The translations under genes were made by a program, and so were the position numbers. A stretch of DNA of 6,925 bases from Burkholderiales bacterium (GTDB taxonomy: Bacteria > Pseudomonadota > Gammaproteobacteria > Burkholderiales > Burkholderiaceae_E), in assembly GCA_020348765.1 (NCBI GenBank), contig CP070753.1, forward strand, positions 2,717,133 to 2,724,057. The letters run 5' to 3'. Positions 4,707 through 6,925 of this stretch are shown in pieces; the stretch's first letter is position 1, and every line of letters begins with the position of its first letter. The notes beneath the pieces are model-generated. The model was not told the origin of the DNA and did not search any database. It saw only the letters and a list, made by a program, of their open reading frames with translations.

Positions 4707-6644
4707 TCAGGCTCGGCCACCACCGCCACCCGAGCTGCCGCCAACGCTTCGCGAGTCCGGGTCGTTGCCCGCCGTGCCGCGGCCACGCTCGCCGGGCGAC
4801 CTGCCGCTGCCGGGCTCGCCGGCATCGTCCGGCGGCAGGCCGTCGCCGGCTTGGTCGTCGGCCTTCGACTCGGCTTCGATCTCCTCTCGCAGCAGCGCTT
4901 CCAGGTCACGCCGGCCCTGCTGCGTGATCGCGATCAGCTTCTCGCGATCATGCCGGTGGTGCGTCGACTGGCGCAGCAGGGCCTCGTCATGGGCCCGGAA
5001 CAGCTCGGCGGCACGGCGCGCCGACGGCGCCGACTCGCCCAGTGCCTGCAGCGCCAGCTCGCCGGCACGCAGCGCCGAGCCGAAGGTCTCGCGCACGAAC
5101 GGCATGCCCATCGCGTCGACCTCGAATGCGTCGGTCCGCCCGCGCGTGCGCACCACGACCCGCAGTCCGGGATAGCGACGGAGCGCGTGGCGCAGGGTCG
5201 CGAGCGCCGTGACCGGGTCGTCGATCGCCAGCACCAGCAGCCGCGCCCCGGCCACGCCCGCGGCCTCGAGCACGTCCGGGCGGCGTACGTCGCCGTAGTA
5301 GGCCCGCCAGCCGAAGCGGCGCACCAGCTCGATCTGGTCCGGGTCGTGATCGATCACGGTCACCGCGATGCGCCTGGCGATCAGCATCCGCGCCACCACC
5401 TGACCGAAGCGGCCGAAGCCGGCGATGATCACGGGCCGCTGCTCCTCGACGTGATCGGCCCGACGGCCCGCGGCACGGGTCGCGCCGCGGGTCTGCCAGC
5501 GGTCCCGAACGACGAACAGCAGCGGTGTGCCGAGCATCGACAGGGCCACCGCGGCATTGAGCGCGGCCGCTTCGGACCGGTCCAGCAGGGCCTGCCCGGC
5601 AGCGACCGCCAGCAGCACGAACGCGAATTCGCCGACCTGTGCGATCGACAGGGCGAACGTCCACGCATCCGCGCCGCGCAGCTGGCCGAGCCGGGCCACC
5701 GCGCGCAGCACCACGAGCTTCGCGAGCACCGCGATGGCAGCCATCGCGAGCACCTCGAGCGGCTGGGCGGCGAAAAGGCCGAGGTCGATCTCCATGCCGA
5801 CCGAGATGAAGAACAGGCCGAGCAGCAGGCCCTTGAACGGTTCGATGTCGACCTCGAGCTCGATCCGGTACTCGGAATCGGCCAGCAGGACGCCCGCGAT
5901 GAAGCTGCCCAGCGCCAGCGAAAGCCCTACGCTGGAAGTGATCCAGGCGCTGCCCATCACCAGCAGCAGCGCCAGCGCGACGAAGGTCTCGCGCAGGCCC
6001 GTGGCCGCGATCGCCCGCAGCGCCGGCCGCAGCAGCAGCCGGCCGGCGATCACCATCACTGCCAGAACCAGCACCGCGCGCGCTGCGGCCAGCCAGTCGA
6101 TCTCGGGCCCGGCGCCGCCGGCGGTCGCGGTGGCCACCAGCCCCAGGACCAGCAGCAGCGGGATCACGGCCAGGTCCTGGAGCAGCGACACGGCGAAGGC
6201 CGACTGCCCGGGCCGCGCCGCGACCAGGTTGCGCTCGGCGAGCACCTGGATCGCGATCGCGGTCGAGGACATCGAGGCCGCCATGCCGACGACCAGCGCG
6301 TAGGTCCAGGATTGGCCGAAATGGCGGGCGATCGCGGCCACCAGCGCCGTGGTCAGGACCACCTGCAGGCCGCCGAGGCCGAAGATCGCGCCGCGCAACG
6401 ACCACAGCCGGCGGGGCTCGAGCTCCAGCCCGAGGATGAACAGCAACAGCACGACGCCGAACTCGGAGAAGGCGCGCACCGCCTCGGCGTCGGCGATCAG
6501 CTCGAGCCCCCACGGCCCGATCGCCATGCCGGCGATCAGGTAACCCAGCACGGAACCGAGCCCGAGCCGCTTGAACAGCGGCACGAACAACACGGCAGCG
6601 CCCAGGTAGACGAGCGCCTGTAGGAGGAAGTCGGCTCCTTTCAC
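4707..6644 (-). CDS. kefC: KefC/KefB-type glutathione-gated potassium/proton antiporter
   Basis: This is a 645-residue inner-membrane CPA2 antiporter with a cytoplasmic regulatory domain. The GTG start at 6644 is chosen because GAGGA lies 8 bases upstream and because KefC proteins begin with this pattern (LLQALVYLGAAVLFVPLFKR). The transport domain spans about residues 5-380. It contains GYLIAGMAIGPWGL, the regulatory-loop motif LGLELEPRRLW (71-81), the ion-site SLLQDLAVIP (Gln156-Asp157), and an LExDIEPFKGLLLG to FFISVGMEID segment (263-287). An RCK/TrkA-N domain follows from about 404, with the nucleotide-binding GFGRFGQ (409-415), VIDHDPDQIE (430-439) and YYGDVRRPDVLEAAG. In E. coli, KefC holds potassium efflux shut with glutathione bound and opens with glutathione adducts, acidifying the cytoplasm against electrophiles. 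The last 55 or so residues are a disordered Asp/Gly/Ser/Pro-rich tail ending SVGGSSGGGGGRA, not typical of the family. No kefF or kefG partner gene adjoins it. KefB is the alternative assignment. Confidence 0.93.
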   Translation of the reverse strand: MKGADFLLQALVYLGAAVLFVPLFKRLGLGSVLGYLIAGMAIGPWGLELIADAEAVRAFSEFGVVLLLFILGLELEPRRLWSLRGAIFGLGGLQVVLTTALVAAIARHFGQSWTYALVVGMAASMSSTAIAIQVLAERNLVAARPGQSAFAVSLLQDLAVIPLLLVLGLVATATAGGAGPEIDWLAAARAVLVLAVMVIAGRLLLRPALRAIAATGLRETFVALALLLVMGSAWITSSVGLSLALGSFIAGVLLADSEYRIELEVDIEPFKGLLLGLFFISVGMEIDLGLFAAQPLEVLAMAAIAVLAKLVVLRAVARLGQLRGADAWTFALSIAQVGEFAFVLLAVAAGQALLDRSEAAALNAAVALSMLGTPLLFVVRDRWQTRGATRAAGRRADHVEEQRPVIIAGFGRFGQVVARMLIARRIAVTVIDHDPDQIELVRRFGWRAYYGDVRRPDVLEAAGVAGARLLVLAIDDPVTALATLRHALRRYPGLRVVVRTRGRTDAFEVDAMGMPFVRETFGSALRAGELALQALGESAPSARRAAELFRAHDEALLRQSTHHRHDREKLIAITQQGRRDLEALLREEIEAESKADDQAGDGLPPDDAGEPGSGRSPGERGRGTAGNDPDSRSVGGSSGGGGGRA

Positions 6645-6652
6645 GCGACCGG

Positions 6653-6657
6653 TCCTC
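6653..6657 (-). promoter_or_regulatory. Ribosome binding site deciding the kefC GTG start
   Basis: On the minus strand GAGGA lies 8 bases before the GTG at 6644. It is the only good Shine-Dalgarno match near the 5' end and excludes longer versions that would start at a GTG at 6779, whose extra 45 residues are Arg/Pro/His-rich and unlike KefC. Confidence 0.75.
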
Positions 6658-6748
6658 GCGCCGGTGTGCGGATCGGGCCGGGGTCGGCCGCCGCTGCCGA
6701 CCGCAGAGCGTGGATGATGCAGCCGGATTCTGCCCGAAAGCCGGGCGG

Positions 6749-6764
6749 CGTGACATGCGTCACC
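6749..6764. promoter_or_regulatory. CRP/Clp/Vfr-like operator dyad upstream of kefC
   Basis: CGTGACATGCGTCACC contains GTGA-N6-TCAC, the exact half-site arrangement of the CRP-family consensus TGTGA-N6-TCACA. It agrees at 8 of 10 consensus positions; only the outermost bases differ. Its centre lies about 112 bases upstream of the kefC start codon, a usual range for a CRP-family activator site or for a shared divergent control region. No promoter is clearly visible nearby, so this is a sequence match only. Confidence 0.4.
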
Positions 6765-6895
6765 CCGGCTCGGGTGCACCGGGGCCAGGCTTACCGTGGG
6801 GGAACTGGCGCCGGTGTAAACTCGTCGGTTCCGCCGCGTGCAAGCAGGCGCCCGTCAGGCGCATCGGCAAGGTGCGCCGAATGCGGGCCGGGCCA

Positions 6896-6925
6896 GCGGT
6901 CGGGCGCTGCGGCGGTCGGGCGCTG
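6896..6925. repeat. 16-bp-period tandem repeat at the right edge
   Basis: The 14-base sequence GCGGTCGGGCGCTG occurs at 6896-6909 and again at 6912-6925, separated by CG, giving a period of 16 bp. The second copy ends exactly at the window edge, so further copies may follow. A period of 16 is not a multiple of three, which argues against a coding repeat unless it is short. Confidence 0.8.

Larger units (their letters stand above)
6645..6925. other. Non-coding region upstream of kefC
   Basis: I see no convincing gene in this 281-bp stretch. It contains the kefC ribosome binding site, a CRP-like dyad, a 6-bp stem CCCCGG/CCGGGG (6763-6768 and 6779-6784), a second stem GGCGCA/TGCGCC (6858-6863 and 6873-6878), and a tandem repeat at the edge. 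A plus-strand frame opens at ATG 6881 (MRAGPAVGRC) with AAGG 8 bases upstream and continues off the window. It is too short and too low in complexity to call, but a divergent gene starting here or beyond is possible. Confidence 0.55.

Noticed and set aside
2569..4927. Plus-strand frames of 415 and 383 codons opposite the dehydratase and hydratase genes
   Set aside because: Both have shadow composition (Arg, Gln, Ala) and run across the boundaries of well-supported minus-strand genes.
4851..6623. A 590-codon open frame on the plus strand opposite kefC
   Set aside because: Its translation is dominated by Arg, Gln, His and Gly with no recognisable motif. It is the antisense shadow of a certain KefC gene in high-GC DNA.
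4987..6756. A 589-codon minus-strand frame within kefC
   Set aside because: Second-frame shadow of kefC with an arginine-rich, motif-free translation.
6791..6822. Promoter-like TTACCG and TAAACT on the plus strand, and TTTACA on the minus strand in the same place
   Set aside because: The spacing is 20 bases on the plus strand, and no acceptable -10 follows TTTACA on the minus strand at 16-19 bases. Too weak to call.

Overview
This is a very GC-rich window (roughly 70% G+C by eye) in which all six supported protein genes lie on the minus strand. They therefore read from right to left through the coordinates. The gene content (a KefC-type potassium/proton antiporter, a 2-keto-4-pentenoate hydratase-family enzyme, a fold-type II PLP dehydratase and a DUF2817 peptidase-like protein), together with base composition and purine-rich ribosome binding sites, suggests a Gram-negative proteobacterium. 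It is most likely beta- or gammaproteobacterial (Burkholderiales- or Xanthomonadales-like), but I cannot name a genus from the sequence. I see no phage, insertion sequence, CRISPR array, tRNA or rRNA, and it looks like ordinary chromosomal sequence.

Layout in the direction of transcription: (1) positions 6925 to 6645 are a non-coding stretch with a 16-bp-period tandem repeat at the window edge, a CRP/Clp-like dyad (GTGA-N6-TCAC) and a good ribosome binding site. (2) 6644 to 4707 is a full-length KefC-type antiporter with a membrane domain, an RCK (TrkA-N) domain and a low-complexity tail. (3) After 61 bp comes a tight three-gene block: a hydratase-family protein (4645 to 3794), a threonine/serine dehydratase-like PLP enzyme (3777 to 2794) and a DUF2817 M14-like metallopeptidase (2797 to 1643). 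The gap between the first two is 16 bp, and the last two overlap by 4 bp (ATGA). (4) A 124-bp gap contains a perfect 8-bp-stem hairpin. (5) 1518 to 1282 is a small two-helix membrane protein. (6) After 59 bp with a 12-bp tandem duplication and a GC hairpin, a large protein of unknown function with a helix-turn-helix-like C-terminal part starts at 1222 and runs off the left edge.

How the genes may work together: the three-gene block is almost certainly one transcriptional unit. A peptidase- or amidase-like enzyme, a beta-eliminating amino-acid dehydratase and an enzyme acting on 2-oxo acids would make a plausible short catabolic route from an N-acylated or peptide-bound beta-hydroxy amino acid to a central 2-oxo acid. 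This route is inferred only from family chemistry. KefC-type antiporters protect cells against electrophiles, and the products of such dehydratases and the substrates of such hydratases can be reactive, so a link between the antiporter and the block is possible but unproven. I did not find a clearly new biological system; the points most worth a second look are the enzyme block, the unrecognised left-edge gene and the regulatory region upstream of kefC.
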